A stretch of DNA of 51,868 nt from Catenaria anguillulae PL171. Taxonomy: Eukaryota; Blastocladiomycota; Blastocladiomycetes; Blastocladiales; Catenariaceae. The stretch spans positions 1-51,868 of the forward strand of contig MCFL01000177.1 in assembly GCA_002102555.1 (NCBI GenBank), given 5' to 3'. Numbering within the stretch: position 1 is the first letter of the stretch; the number at the start of each line of letters is the position of its first letter. The notes below the pieces were generated by a model. It was not told the origin of the DNA. It searched no databases and saw nothing but the letters and a program-made list of their open reading frames with translations. The position numbers and the translations under genes were made by a program. Shown here piece by piece: positions 21,253 through 31,571 of the stretch.

Positions 21253-22030
21253 ATGTCACTCGCTGCAATGGAAAAGAAGTTCGAGGCCGATGTCAAGGCC
21301 TTTGAAACCATGAACAAGGGTCCGTACCGATGAAGCCAACCGAGATCACGCCATGTCTCTCGCCGCCCTCACTCCGCCGTCCAAGAACGCTTCGACGATC
21401 CGCAAGAGTAGGCATGAATGATGCATGCAGGCTAATTCATCTTTCTCTCGCGTGGCACAGAGTACACGACCTTGGTCTCCAACCGGCAGACGCTCGAGTC
21501 GCAGCTCAAGGAGAACGAGCTTGTACAAAAGGTTTGCGATCCTTCGTCCCTGGATTGGATTGGCCAATGGCTCTGCTTCTTCACTGCCGCTCACCCCTGC
21601 ACACTGCGCTCGGCCACGTGCACACGGCGCATGCGATGATACTATCCAGGAATTTGAGCTGCTCGACGACGAAGCAACCGTGTACAAGTTGATTGGGCCC
21701 GTGCTCGTCAAGCAGGAGCAGCCAGAGGCAAAGGCAAATGTCAAGAAGCGGCTCGAGTTTATTCGTGGAGAAATGTGCTTATTGAGCTCTGGATTTCCTT
21801 TTCTCTTCCTTGTGCCTTCGCAGTTGTTCACTTTGAATGTGTTTCCAGTGATCGGGCGGAGAAATCGATCAAGGATTTGAGCGCCAAGATGGACAAGACC
21901 AAGATGGAGGTACGCTTGACCACTCAACGCTTTCCTTTGCGACGTGCCCAGATTGACGTGATCTTATGTCACTGCCCAGCTCATGGCCATGCAAAGCGAG
22001 ATCCAAAAGCGCAAGAATCCCTCAGCATGA
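21253..22030 (+). CDS. YKE2: Prefoldin subunit 6
   Basis: This is a subunit of the hexameric prefoldin co-chaperone that passes nascent actin and tubulin to the CCT chaperonin. I model five exons: 21253-21319, 21461-21531, 21650-21774, 21849-21909 and 21980-22030, giving 124 residues. The beta-prefoldin signature is intact: an N-terminal coiled coil (LVSNRQTLESQLKENELVQK), the central beta-hairpin part (DEATVYKLIGPVLVKQEQPE), KANVKKRLEFI, and a C-terminal coiled coil (EKSIKDLSAKMDKTK). Introns are 141, 118, 74 and 70 nt with donors GTCCGT, GTTTGC, GTGCTT and GTACGC. Every junction restores the family sequence, for example ETMNK to EYTTL and RGEI to DRAEKS. The exons are very short, so only splicing reveals the gene. 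Confidence 0.93.
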
Positions 22031-22568
22031 GCTTCCTCTTCCTCCTTCAACGCCCGTTTCGAGTGATTCCACCATCAACGTTTTGACATTTGCGATCTTT
22101 CAATGGAATTATCATGTCCCATCCCAACGCATCATTCTACTCGCAACATGTGGCAGGCATCGATGTCCGTCGTCGGCGGGCGAAAGCTCCATTGTGTTCA
22201 TGTTGCCCGGCCACTCCATCACTCGGCACATTCTCAAGTGCAAGCATTTCCTCATTCCATCTCCTCACTGTTCGCTCCCAACCAACCCGAATCTCGCATT
22301 CCCTATGAGCAAATGCGAAGCGAGCGCGCAAAACTTGCTGGAATCAGAGCGTTATCGCGACAGCCGACAATGTGACATGTAAAAAAGCAAGCAATTGCGA
22401 TGTGCATGACATCTGAATCACGAGAGGACAAACGCCATCGACAGCAACGATCGAGACTGATAAAAAGCAAAAGAAAGCACAATAAAAAAACTCAGACGGC
22501 ACATAACGCACCTCGCCCGAGCACGTCTTCCACTCGCCGTGTTTTCAACCAACTCGGCAACTTGCCCC
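22031..22568. other. Convergent intergenic region
   Basis: This holds the 3' UTRs of the prefoldin gene and the telobox gene. Only short overlapping frames are present and no repeat or RNA gene was recognised. Confidence 0.4.
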
Positions 22569-25500
22569 CTACAACCCGTTTGGATAATCCGTTGCACATT
22601 CAAACACCCCAAGCGGCAACCCTGCCTTCCTCCTCTTCGTCTTGATATTCCTGGCCTTATCTTTTAATTGCACCTGGTCAAAACGGGCCAGCGGCCCGCC
22701 AGGCTGCCCATGCCGCCGCAAAATCTCTGCCCAACTCGTCGGACAATCAGCAAACTCTTCCATGGCGCGCTCGAGCGCCTCCTCCTCCTCAATGGTCCAG
22801 GCAGTGCGCGGGCGGCGGGGGCGCGCGCGAGGAGCAGCACCTGCAGCGGGAGCAGGCGCGGCCGCCGCTGCTGCTGCGGTACCACGTTGCGGCTGCTCTG
22901 GGTCGGGCAGTGGCACGAGCCGAGGCTGGGGTGGCGGCGGCGGGTGGCGCAAGGGGCCCAATGGGCCGAATGGGCGGGCGGCAGGTTGTGCGGGGGATCC
23001 GGGACGCGGCGCGGGCGGTTCTGTGTCCGAGTCGGAAAGTGGCATCGATGCGATGCGCGCGCCAGGCAGATGCGGGTGTGGTTGGCGCGTCCAGGGTGGG
23101 CGCCGGTCCAGTTGCTGGATTTGCGCGGGCGGTTGCTCTGCACGGTCGTTGGCGGTGCCTCCGTTGTCGTCGTCACGGCCAATATCCATGAGACAGGTGG
23201 CCGCAGCCGTAGCCGCACGTTGCCGCGACCGAGACGGTGATGGAATCGGCGGCATGGCAAGTCGGCCCGTGGTCGAGTCTCCACGGACCGTGAGGTCATC
23301 AAACGATGGCGGCTGCATCGACGCGTGTGAACGGTGCGATGGAGACGGTTGAGTATCAATGAGTCTGCCGCCGTTGGCGCGTCTGTTGACGGTTTGCTCC
23401 GAGACTTTGAACCGCGGCGAGCCGTCGACTTTGCGGCGCTTGTGGAGTGGGCGGGCAAGGTCAACGTCGCCCGAATCATGCTCGTTGTCGTGGCTGCCGT
23501 CTTTACCGAAGCCATCGGGCGAGTCGTTGCAAAGTATGTCAGCGTCGAGGTTGGACGCGGACGAATCTTGTCGGGCACGCTTTGGGCGCTGTGGTTGCAC
23601 AAGGCAGCTCGTCAGTCATGCAATGGACAACCTTCATTGCGAGATTGGACGCGTACCGTGGCAGTTGATACAAGTTCATGTTCATCCGCGTCTTCCTGAT
23701 CCTCATCCATTGCATCTCCATCCCCTGCCTGCACACCCAATCCCATGATGGCACCCATATCACGCATCTGCGGCTCGTGCTCATCGGCCTCGTCTGCATC
23801 CGCTTCCTCGTCCTCGTCCTCGTCCTCCTCGCTCGCGCGCTGGTCCATGAGCTCGTCCACGTGCGCCAGCACAAAAGGCTCGCGGTCACTGTCGTTGTCT
23901 CTATCCGACTCGTGCTCTTGCTCCTCCTCGCTATCACTGCCATGCACCACAGTAGGCATCGGCATGTATGCTCTTACGTCCTCAAACCGCTGGAACTGCG
24001 ACTCGGCGGGCCCGAGAATCCATCCGATTTGCATGGCCGCCTGCATGTCCTGCATTTGCTGGGTGGGCAGCGAATCAAAGAAGGGGCGCGTGCCTGGATC
24101 CGGGTACGTCCCGTTGTCGTCCTCATCGCCATCTTGCTCGTCGTGCTGCTCATCTTGGCTGGCAAGGGCTTGACCGTGGGTGAATGCTTTGGGTGTTGTT
24201 TCGCCCGATGACGAGGTGTTTGCGGTTTCGGGGCGGCTCGTGGGCACGTGTCCAGCGGCGTCCTTGGTCGTACGGGATGTCGAGATGGTGAGCGGATGCG
24301 GCGAGGACATGCGCGAGGCTGTGGACGTCGTCGACGTATGAGACTGGGTCAAGTAAAAGCGTCTGGCTCAGGCTTCAGAAATCATCAACATGGGTCACAG
24401 AAGGCATCGTACAGTTCGGACACCCCCGTTCAATTCCATGTGTAAGATTTGCTCGGCGACTACGCAACGCAGCGAGCTGGCGACCACTGTCGGGAGCCGG
24501 ATGGCAGAGTCTTGCTTATTGACAGGCAGCTCGCGTAGCTACCAAGATACAAAACAAGGGTGAGCCCACGCAGAGCAAATCAAGGGCGACGGACATACCC
24601 TGTTGACCACATCTCCCCATTCCGAGCACATGGACTCGAGCGCCTGTCCAAACTCGAGATCGAGATCGTCGACTGGTGCGCCTGCGTACACGGCCTGACA
24701 AAAGCGCACGGTCGTCAGTCAATCAAGTATACTTGCTGATGCTTTGCCCAATCGGGCACATACCAAACTCATCAACATGATGGCCACCCTGACAGCAAGC
24801 ATCGACACCACCCTGACTGACCGAAGCATCAAATCCTTGCGCTCCTCAATAATGGTGGCCTGTGGGTCCAAATCAAACAACAGCGCGCGAATCCAACCCG
24901 CCAAGTCGGCACCCGGAATGGTAATTTCCGGCTGCGAATCGTGCTTGATGATGGAAGCAACGGCTAGCGCCAGCTGTACGGCACTTGTGACACCAGGCGA
25001 CGCAGCATGGTCGAGGGAAATGAGCAGCGCACGTAGGTTGAACGAGATGCCAGTTGCGGGCGGATCGGCCGTGTTGTCGTCGTCGTATTCCATGGCCGAA
25101 ACAGCGGCTGGGCGGTGGATGAGATGGCACACAAAGGGATTGAGTCCAACTGCGCAAAAAAAAAGAATGAGGCATTGGCGGACGGACCAGCAAAGGGCGG
25201 AATGACTCGCTTGCACAGCCTCGTCAAGGCACTCACTTGGCGCTGATCACCGGCGCCGAGGATGGGCCAATGTGACATGACGTCGACCGATACTTCGGCG
25301 TCGGCGGCGCCGTCACCGTCGGGTGCGAGCCACTTGCGGAACGCGCGCAGGACCGCATCGGCGTTTGTGTGCAAGGTGCAGACGTCGTCGTGATCGGTGT
25401 CGGCCAGGGCCCCGGCCAAGGGAACCGGGGTCTCCACTTGCAGGCGGATGGGGTCGCCCGTGGCGCGGCACGTGTCAAAGAGCGGGAGCTTGTTGTACAC

Positions 25501-25647
25501 CCAGTCCAAGTGGGTTTCGAGGTGATCTTGGGGAGCACCGTGGCCGCGCGACGACGAGGACGGGGACTTTGACGGCGATCGCCCGGACGGTGATGTGCTG
25601 GGTGGCCGCGAATGGTGGCGGGCCGAGGGTGGCGAGGCGGATGTCAT
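22569..25647 (-). CDS. Telobox Myb-domain (TRF-like) telomere-binding protein
   Basis: I model six exons: 25647-25251, 25149-24764, 24694-24599, 24538-24422, 24343-23657 and 23588-22569, giving 900 residues. The last 75 residues are a single Myb/SANT domain of telobox type: TAWTIEEEEALERAMEEF, then TSWAEILRRHG, and the telobox QVQLKDKARNIKTKRRKAGL (VDLKDKxRN in TRF1/TRF2, Taz1 and Tbf1). This domain binds double-stranded telomeric repeats. Residues about 1-330 are mostly helical (SFNLRALLISLDHAASPGVT, RSVRVVSMLAVRVAIMLMSL), placed where TRF proteins carry their dimerisation domain; homology there is not shown. The middle is acidic and then Pro/Ala-rich. Introns are 101, 69, 60, 78 and 68 nt. 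Donor GTGATC of intron 1 is chosen for frame over a nearby GTGAGT, so that junction is the weakest. Confidence 0.85.
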
Positions 25648-25718
25648 TGATGCGTTGTTTGTGTGGATTCCCCGGGCATCGAGTCACACCTGGTTGGCAA
25701 GGCAGGAGAGGATGGAGC

Positions 25719-25745
25719 TAGGGTAAGGGTTTTAGGTTAGGTTTT
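25719..25745. promoter_or_regulatory. Telomere-repeat-like tract in divergent promoter
   Basis: A 27-base G/T-rich tract begins TAGGGTAAGGGTTTTAGG and continues TTAGGTTTT. It matches degenerate TTAGGG-type telomere repeats. It lies 72-98 bases upstream of the start codon of the telobox Myb gene and about 165 bases upstream of the divergent gene at 25910. Telobox proteins of other fungi (Tbf1) bind such tracts in promoters, so autoregulation is a reasonable inference. Confidence 0.6.
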
Positions 25746-25909
25746 CGTTTTGGTGTGAGCGCCTTCGAATCGGAATCGGCGGCCGAATGTGCCGTAAACG
25801 TTGTGCTTTCGCATCGCATGGGATCATCAAATCATCAAGACATCGGCATTCGGTACTGTACTGTGTCCCCGCGACTTGGAACTGTACTCTATGCAATCCC
25901 CGCCACGCC

Positions 25910-26380
25910 ATGGACCAATCCACAGCCTCATTCACAACCTCGGCCGCCGCAGTTGCCCCCGCCCAACCCGGCCCGTCCTCAGCCCCGCCGCCACCTTACT
26001 CAAATGCCACTGTTGCCGCCAATGGCACCAGCTCGGCCGGCCCGACCAAGGGCACCGCGGGCCCGTTACCCACCCAGTCTGGCGGGTTCCTCTCGCGCAC
26101 CCAGCAAAAGCTCATGCTGCAAAAGGACCAGCTCGAGACTCAGGAAGCGTCCGGGCCATCGGCCGGGTCGGCCGCCGTCAAGTTTGCAAAGGAGATTGAG
26201 CGAATTGATCGCGAGTTTAATACCGTGGTGAGGTTTCATGATCCATTGGGGTTGGCGTTGGAGCGCAAGCGTGTGGCCGAGGAGTTGGCCGCTCAGGCCG
26301 CGGCCCAGGCCGCGGCAAGTGCGTCAATCACTGTGCGGCCTCAGGCAGGGACGGCGGCGCAGATGCGAAATGGGAGGTGA
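25910..26380 (+). CDS. Small hypothetical coiled-coil protein
   Basis: This is a single exon of 156 residues starting at ATG 25910. Residues 1-60 are Ala/Pro/Ser/Thr-rich and disordered. Residues about 60-125 form a conserved-looking helical region: GFLSRTQQKLMLQKDQLETQ, then KFAKEIERIDREFNTVVRFH and DPLGLALERKRVAEELA. The pattern (LmLQKd ... IERIdREf.tV.rF.DPl) reminds me of short uncharacterised fungal proteins, but I cannot name the family. The C-terminus is Ala-rich. It shares a 262-bp promoter with the telobox Myb gene, so the two may be co-expressed. Confidence 0.7.
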   Translation: MDQSTASFTTSAAAVAPAQPGPSSAPPPPYSNATVAANGTSSAGPTKGTAGPLPTQSGGFLSRTQQKLMLQKDQLETQEASGPSAGSAAVKFAKEIERIDREFNTVVRFHDPLGLALERKRVAEELAAQAAAQAAASASITVRPQAGTAAQMRNGR

Positions 26381-26880
26381 TGGATTCATTGGCGAGACCC
26401 TCCAGGAAGTGACGTGGTTGCCCGAGTTGCAAGGCGGCTGCTCTGTGGTGGTCGACGAGAGACACCCAGGCGATGAATCGATGGGAAGGTAAAAGATGCA
26501 AGGCGGAAGACGACAACGAGTTTGATACCTGCTGTTGTGAATGCACATTTGTACATACTTTTCCCCCCCGTTTCGCCTCTCGAGCCTGCTTGTTTCTGGT
26601 TTACGGGCAAGTGCAAACTAGTTCCAGCCAAACATGTGTGTTGCGACCCAACTCAGCCGTACATGTGCTTTTCACATACAAGTCATTCAAGCAGTTTAAA
26701 TATGTGTAATGGGGAACAGCGAAAACATCAAGACAAGACAAAAGGGGAAACAGAGAAGAGGGCAACAAGAAACACTATTGAGGATGCTACGTCAATTGGT
26801 GCATTGCAGAAAAACAACCAGAGATGAAGGCGACGAAGAAGGCGAAACTGGGCAGGCGCGGATACAACCAAGGAATTACG
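26381..26880. other. Convergent intergenic region
   Basis: This contains the 3' UTRs of the small coiled-coil gene and of SEC61B. Nothing else was recognised. Confidence 0.4.
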
Positions 26881-27315
26881 TTACTTGGTTCCGGTCAGCT
26901 TGCCGTAGATGTGGAGCAGGAAGACGGAGGCGATGAAGACGAGCGAAGCGACGAGAACCATGACGGGATCACTGTGAAGCAAAGTGGCCGAGGTCAGTGC
27001 GAGTGTAACACCATGAAACAAGCATTGCATAACGCTTGCGGGCACGTACACCTTGAGCCCCGGTGCCTCGTCGTTGAAGTTGCGCATCATTCCGGCCGTG
27101 TTGCCACCAGCAGCAGAGCGGGCCGCGGATTGGGCTTCACGGTTGACCTGCTTGCGCTTGCTGCAATTTCGAAAAGAAAAGGTATGTGTGAGCAAACCCA
27201 AGGTCCCGGTTGATGGAATTGTACGGTCAGAGCGAATAAGCAAAGCGGGGTACCGAACAACGGTGCCCTTTGGGCCTTGGGTGGTACGAGGACCGGCGCC
27301 GCGGGGCGAGTTCAT
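26881..27315 (-). CDS. SBH1: Protein transport protein Sec61 subunit beta
   Basis: This is the small tail-anchored subunit of the ER protein-conducting channel. I model three exons: 27315-27254, 27160-27050 and 26971-26881, giving 87 residues, the usual size. The N-terminus is Gly/Pro-rich (MNSPRGAGPRTTQGPKGTVV), followed by the conserved basic motif RKRKQVNREAQ, the Sec61-beta motif NFNDEAPGLKVDPVMVL, and the single membrane anchor VLVASLVFIASVFLLHIYGK. Introns are 93 and 78 nt with GTACCC and GTACGT donors; the second joins GLK-V to DPV at the position where homologues continue with P-V-x-V-L. Confidence 0.95.
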   Translation of the reverse strand: MNSPRGAGPRTTQGPKGTVVRYPALLIRSDRTIPSTGTLGLLTHTFSFRNCSKRKQVNREAQSAARSAAGGNTAGMMRNFNDEAPGLKVYVPASVMQCLFHGVTLALTSATLLHSDPVMVLVASLVFIASVFLLHIYGKLTGTK

Positions 27316-28018
27316 GGCGGGCGATGGAGAGGGCTTGGCGGACTACATAAGGTGGCAGCGGCGGAAGCGACAAAGATTGAACGGGCGGTGTTGACAGAGT
27401 TTAGTCAATGGGTACGGATCACTTTGCCCTGCACTGCGGGACGGGGTGGTGTAGCAGATCATGTTGCGTGTGGGTGTCGCTCGACAGGGTTCGGACGTTG
27501 GTGCATGCAATTGGGATGGAAAATCATTGAAACTGACCATGGTGTAATTGTCTGCTGAGTGATGTTTATTTCGTCGATGTTTGCTGCATGGAGAGCTTGC
27601 GATAACTGCGTTGTGGGCGTTGATGATGCGGGCCAGCAAAAGCACAACGCCGCCGCCGCCACGTCGACATTCGCTTTTGCTTTGGCTGGATCTGCACCAG
27701 TGAGATCGGAGGTCGACGCGTAACGCTGACGCCCGAAGCCAAGAGGAAACGCGAAATCAAGGCTTTTCCATAGACGCCGACTGTGAGAAAATGGTGAGCT
27801 TTTTCGGCGTATACAAGGCTGAATGAATGTCAAATGAGGTATGTTCAGGTGGTCGGCTATCAGAAATTTGTTCCCACTTTCCGTTTTTGACGAAGAATTC
27901 AAATGCAACGTCACAAGGCCACTGCCTCACTACCTATACGTGAATGAAGCACTTGACCATCAGTGGTCTCGCCCCAGCTGCCTCCGCTTACGAATAAACA
28001 AAAAAGTGAAACAACTAA
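27316..28018. other. Intergenic region upstream of SEC61B
   Basis: About 0.7 kb includes the SEC61B promoter and the 3' flank of the tRNA. A minus-strand open frame (27914-27459) contains a moderately protein-like stretch but no start context or family match, so I do not call it. Confidence 0.4.
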
Positions 28019-28100
28019 CGACAGCGACAGGATTCGAACCTGTGCAGGCAGAGCCTAATTGATTTCGAGTCAATCCCCTTAACCGCTCGGGCACGCTGTC
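28019..28100 (-). tRNA. tRNA-Ser(CGA)
   Basis: This is an 82-nt class II tRNA. Reading the minus strand from 28100, the 7-bp acceptor stem (GACAGCG with CGCTGTC) is perfect and the discriminator is G. The D arm carries GCGGTTAAGG. The anticodon arm is GATTGA-CTCGAAA-TCAATT with anticodon CGA for the UCG codon. A long variable arm (GCTCTGCCTGC) is typical of serine tRNAs. The T arm has GGTTCGAATCC. There is no intron, and CCA is not encoded. Confidence 0.96.
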
Positions 28101-28213
28101 CTGTTGTATATTGTTGCCCAAAATTGGGCTCAAATACTCCCTGGGCACCGAACTGACTTGCTCTGAATATGGTCCAGTCATGTCCTGTATTGAGGAGCAA
28201 TTATGTTCTGACA

Positions 28214-30934
28214 TCACTTTGTGCTTGCTCTATTCCCTACGCCCTTGCCCTCCGAGCTGCTCGCAAACTCAATCTTGACCAAGTTTGCGACCGCCAGGAC
28301 GTCCATGAATGGGTGCGTTGAGAACGCTGCTATTGGGAACCGAGCCACCGATCCGGAGACCATCGCTGGTGCAACCGAACCAAGCCGACGTTTCCCCTTA
28401 TCATCCCCAATTTTGCCCGACTTTGCAATGGGCGGTGTGAGGGGACCGCGTTGCAAGTCAAGCACCGACACACGAAGGGATGAGCGCGGGCCCAAGATGG
28501 TCAGAACCAAACTGGCAATCGTTGCGGAAAGGAACAAGAAGAAGGAGGAACGGCAAGGGTCAGTGCGCGCCGAGGATTATGGTGCACCATGTGATTTGTA
28601 AACATACACGTCTCCCGAGTCCAATCCAATGAGCAAATGTGACGTGCAAACAGTAACAACGGGCCGACACGACAGACGGGCGTCAGTGGGAAAGTCGACT
28701 ACCTGGATTTGCCGGTAAAGATAATCATAAAGGGCAACTGAGCGCTGTCCGACAACCGCTACTCGTTTGGAGCGAGGGAGGAAATGAATCGACTTGATGG
28801 GTCCATCCTGTAAGAAACATTCCGAGTTGGGTCAGATTGTTACTATACACCACCACTCAACGATCGAAACAGATTGACTTCTCAGACCATTACGTTGGGA
28901 ATAATCTTGATGCAATCCAACCGAGGCTGCCCGATGCTCTCTGCATTGGGAGCAAAGGTTGATGGCGACTTTGAAATGCTCCCGCTGGCTGTTAATCCGC
29001 CACCTTGTCCGGACGAGTCGCTTGCAATCGAAAATGATGAGAACATTCGATTTGTTTGCGCTACCGCTGAAGCAGGGGACCGGCTCATTGGGGTGATCGG
29101 GGTACCACCAGCTTTTCCGGCATTGCTCGCTGTAAAGGTCCACGCTGCGGCAGTCCCAGAAGAATCGCCAGTGACAATTCGCCGGCCCTCTGGGTCCCAA
29201 GTGATGGCAAGAATCGGGGCTCGGTGTAACGTGACGCGCTCAATGGAACGAATAGTGCGATGCAAGGGGTTGCCCGACACCTGGTAACGGCGAAGCTGGC
29301 CATCAGAGCACCCGATGAGAAGGGTTCTGTTGAGTGAGAGCCATAGAGTGAGCGAGTCACAGCTCACGAGTGACGGTTGGGAACGGGATTGACAAACCGT
29401 GTTTGACTGTACTCGCCCTCTTCGGACGAGTCGTCACCCAATGGGCGAAGTGCAAGTGAAGTGAATGGGCTCGAGTGACTCGCAACTGCCCGGATTGGTG
29501 ATTCATGCACAAAGTTCCAGGACATGATTGTGCCGTCGCTGGAGATGGCGTACAACTCGCTGTGCTTGTTATGGTGCAATCGTTAGCGAATGTCGGCGAA
29601 CGGCCATCGGGAGAGAACACAACCATGCATACGTTGAATCTGGACTCCAAACCATGTCGCGAACCGGCTCATAGTGTCCTACCAATTCGACAACCTGATC
29701 CACTTCCGATTTTGATAGATCGAGCTTGCTCCCACTCTTTGCCTCCGTGTCGAGCGGATACAATCGAATCGCATGTCTGCCTGCCGCGCTCGCGTTTGAA
29801 CTTGTCGAGACTTCCTGAAAAGCAACGGCCAGGTATCGGCCGTAGGGTGAGAAGACTGCGCAGGTGCATCCGAGACCGACAGGGAGCTGTGGTGACGGGT
29901 TGACGTGCGTGGGAAGCTTGCATGGGAGCAATGGGTCGCGATGAATCGGAGCGCATGCAGGAGCGGTCAAGTTGATAACGCTGCCCTTGGTCAGTTGGCT
30001 GAAGGATGTACCGCCCGAAATGCCGAGAGACGAGCGGAATGTCAGGAGGTTGGATTTGGTACATGATGCCAATAGCTCCTCGTAAGTCTGGCGCGGAGCC
30101 TCGATTTCGAAAATGGATTTGGGACGGCGGTCGGTGACTGTGGTTTGTGCCGGGGCAGGTTTTCGTGTGAGCGAAACAGTTCTGTCCATGTTGCCAGCGG
30201 TAAGGTGTGAGGCATATGCAGAGGGAATAACGTCATGAGATAGGTGAATTGTGTATGTACAGAGAAACACCGATGGACTTGCGTCGCCCGCGAAGGAATC
30301 TGGCGAGCCGCGCTGCCGTGGCATCCAACGGTTTGACGTCTCGTTGAATGGCTTGACGGAGCGATAGCGACTTTTTCGGCAGATAGAGCTGTAGCTCAAT
30401 TTGATGCAGGCTCGTTTTGTCTGTTTGGAATGGATCCACTCCTTCCGAAAGCGCATAGAACGCAAATGCAACCAATTTTTGCCCCTGCTTGGACTGTGGG
30501 GCAATGCCTACAATCTCAATCAATACGACGACGCCTCCCGGGGCAGCTTTGCATTGCTTTGCGGAGATTGCAAAGAGCAAGGTCTCGTTGAAGACCAGCG
30601 TCAATGTGTCCCGGTTGATTCCACAGACCTTTGAAACTTCAGGAAGGCATGATGGCGGACGCCCGTCCGGATCGGTTCCCAAGCCTTCATATGCGGTAAG
30701 ATTGGAGCATGTATGCTTGTCTGTGGCCATGCAAGATACAGATGAGATTTTTCTTCTCAAATGCAACGAGAGTAACGGTGTCAAGTACGGACCAACAACG
30801 TGCACCTTGGCAAAATAGCTCCCAATCACTGGGAATCGGGTGCTCGACGAGCAATCAATAAATGAAGTTGCGTGGAGGGTAATGACAGCAACATGTCTTG
30901 GGGCTTTCTGGACAGACGGGCTAATGTCTGACAT
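28214..30934 (-). CDS. AHI1: Jouberin (AHI1)-like ciliary transition-zone protein
   Basis: I model six exons: 30934-30261, 30181-29633, 29559-29398, 29326-28894, 28807-28608 and 28511-28214, giving 771 residues. Residues about 40-195 match the C2-like region of Jouberin (KVHVVGPYL, TLTLVFNETLLFAIS, LVAFAFYAL, IELQLYLP). From about 330 a WD40 propeller follows: LGCTCAVFSPYGRYLAVAF, VELVGHYEPVRDMVWSPDST, ELYAISSDGTIMSWNF, HRAPILAITWDPEGRRIVTG, and a closing blade RFPIAAFSTHPFMDVLAVAN. AHI1 acts at the ciliary transition zone. The animal C-terminal SH3 domain is absent and the N-terminal extension is short. Introns are 79, 73, 71, 86 and 96 nt. If the last intron (GTATGT donor) is retained, translation stops at 28577 and the last blade is lost. 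The gene fits an organism with flagellated zoospores. Confidence 0.82.
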
Positions 30935-31571
30935 TATTTCATCAAGTGCTGAGTCTCAATAAGAGATGTACTGTCCATCGGTTGAATACTCTCACACCCG
31001 CACTGACACAGGCGAAGCGTGGGAATCAAATGGAAAATGGACACAACACGCGTCAGGGCATGTCGGCACGGTATCCTCACCGCCGACCAGCTTGACCCGA
31101 CATCATCGGAAGCAGCCAAGTTAGAGAGCTGTCGGCAAATGAGGAGGCACTGAAGTCACGCCGAGCTCCGTCTCTTTTCTTCTAAATCATGGTCGAAACT
31201 CGGCAATTGTGTTTCGTGATGACCCTTGCGGTGTTGCAATGAGGACACCGTGACGATTCTGGGTGCGAGGCAGACTTCCACGTCGCAACCGCTTCTCTGT
31301 TGCTCGCGACGAATCAGAGGGCGTGAGTTTGAATGGGTGATCTGACTTTCTTGGCCGAAGCTTGATTGCAGCGCCAAAGATGGCCAACGACACTGGTCAA
31401 TAGCCAGACAATTTCAACATTACTTTGATGACAGCACGAGAACCGCACAACAAGGCTAAAAATGAAACTGGACAACTTCAAGCAGCACGACAAGAGCAGT
31501 GCACACTGATCGCATAAACATCAGCACAAGTACATCTGGGAACCAACACTTGAATCGCATTACGAACCGCT
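30935..31571. other. Intergenic region
   Basis: This contains the AHI1 promoter and the 3' end of the V-ATPase subunit B gene, both minus-strand genes. No repeats or RNA genes were recognised. Confidence 0.4.

Noticed and set aside
25233-25250. Using the canonical-looking GTGAGT near 25239 as donor of telobox-gene intron 1
   Set aside because: It leads into a frame that stops at 24964 and loses the clearly coding helical region; GTGATC at 25250 keeps it. Transcript data could reverse this choice.
27459-27914. Minus-strand frame with a short protein-like stretch (RYASTSDLTGADPAKAKAN)
   Set aside because: No start context, no downstream domain, and neighbouring frames look equally plausible; insufficient support for a gene.
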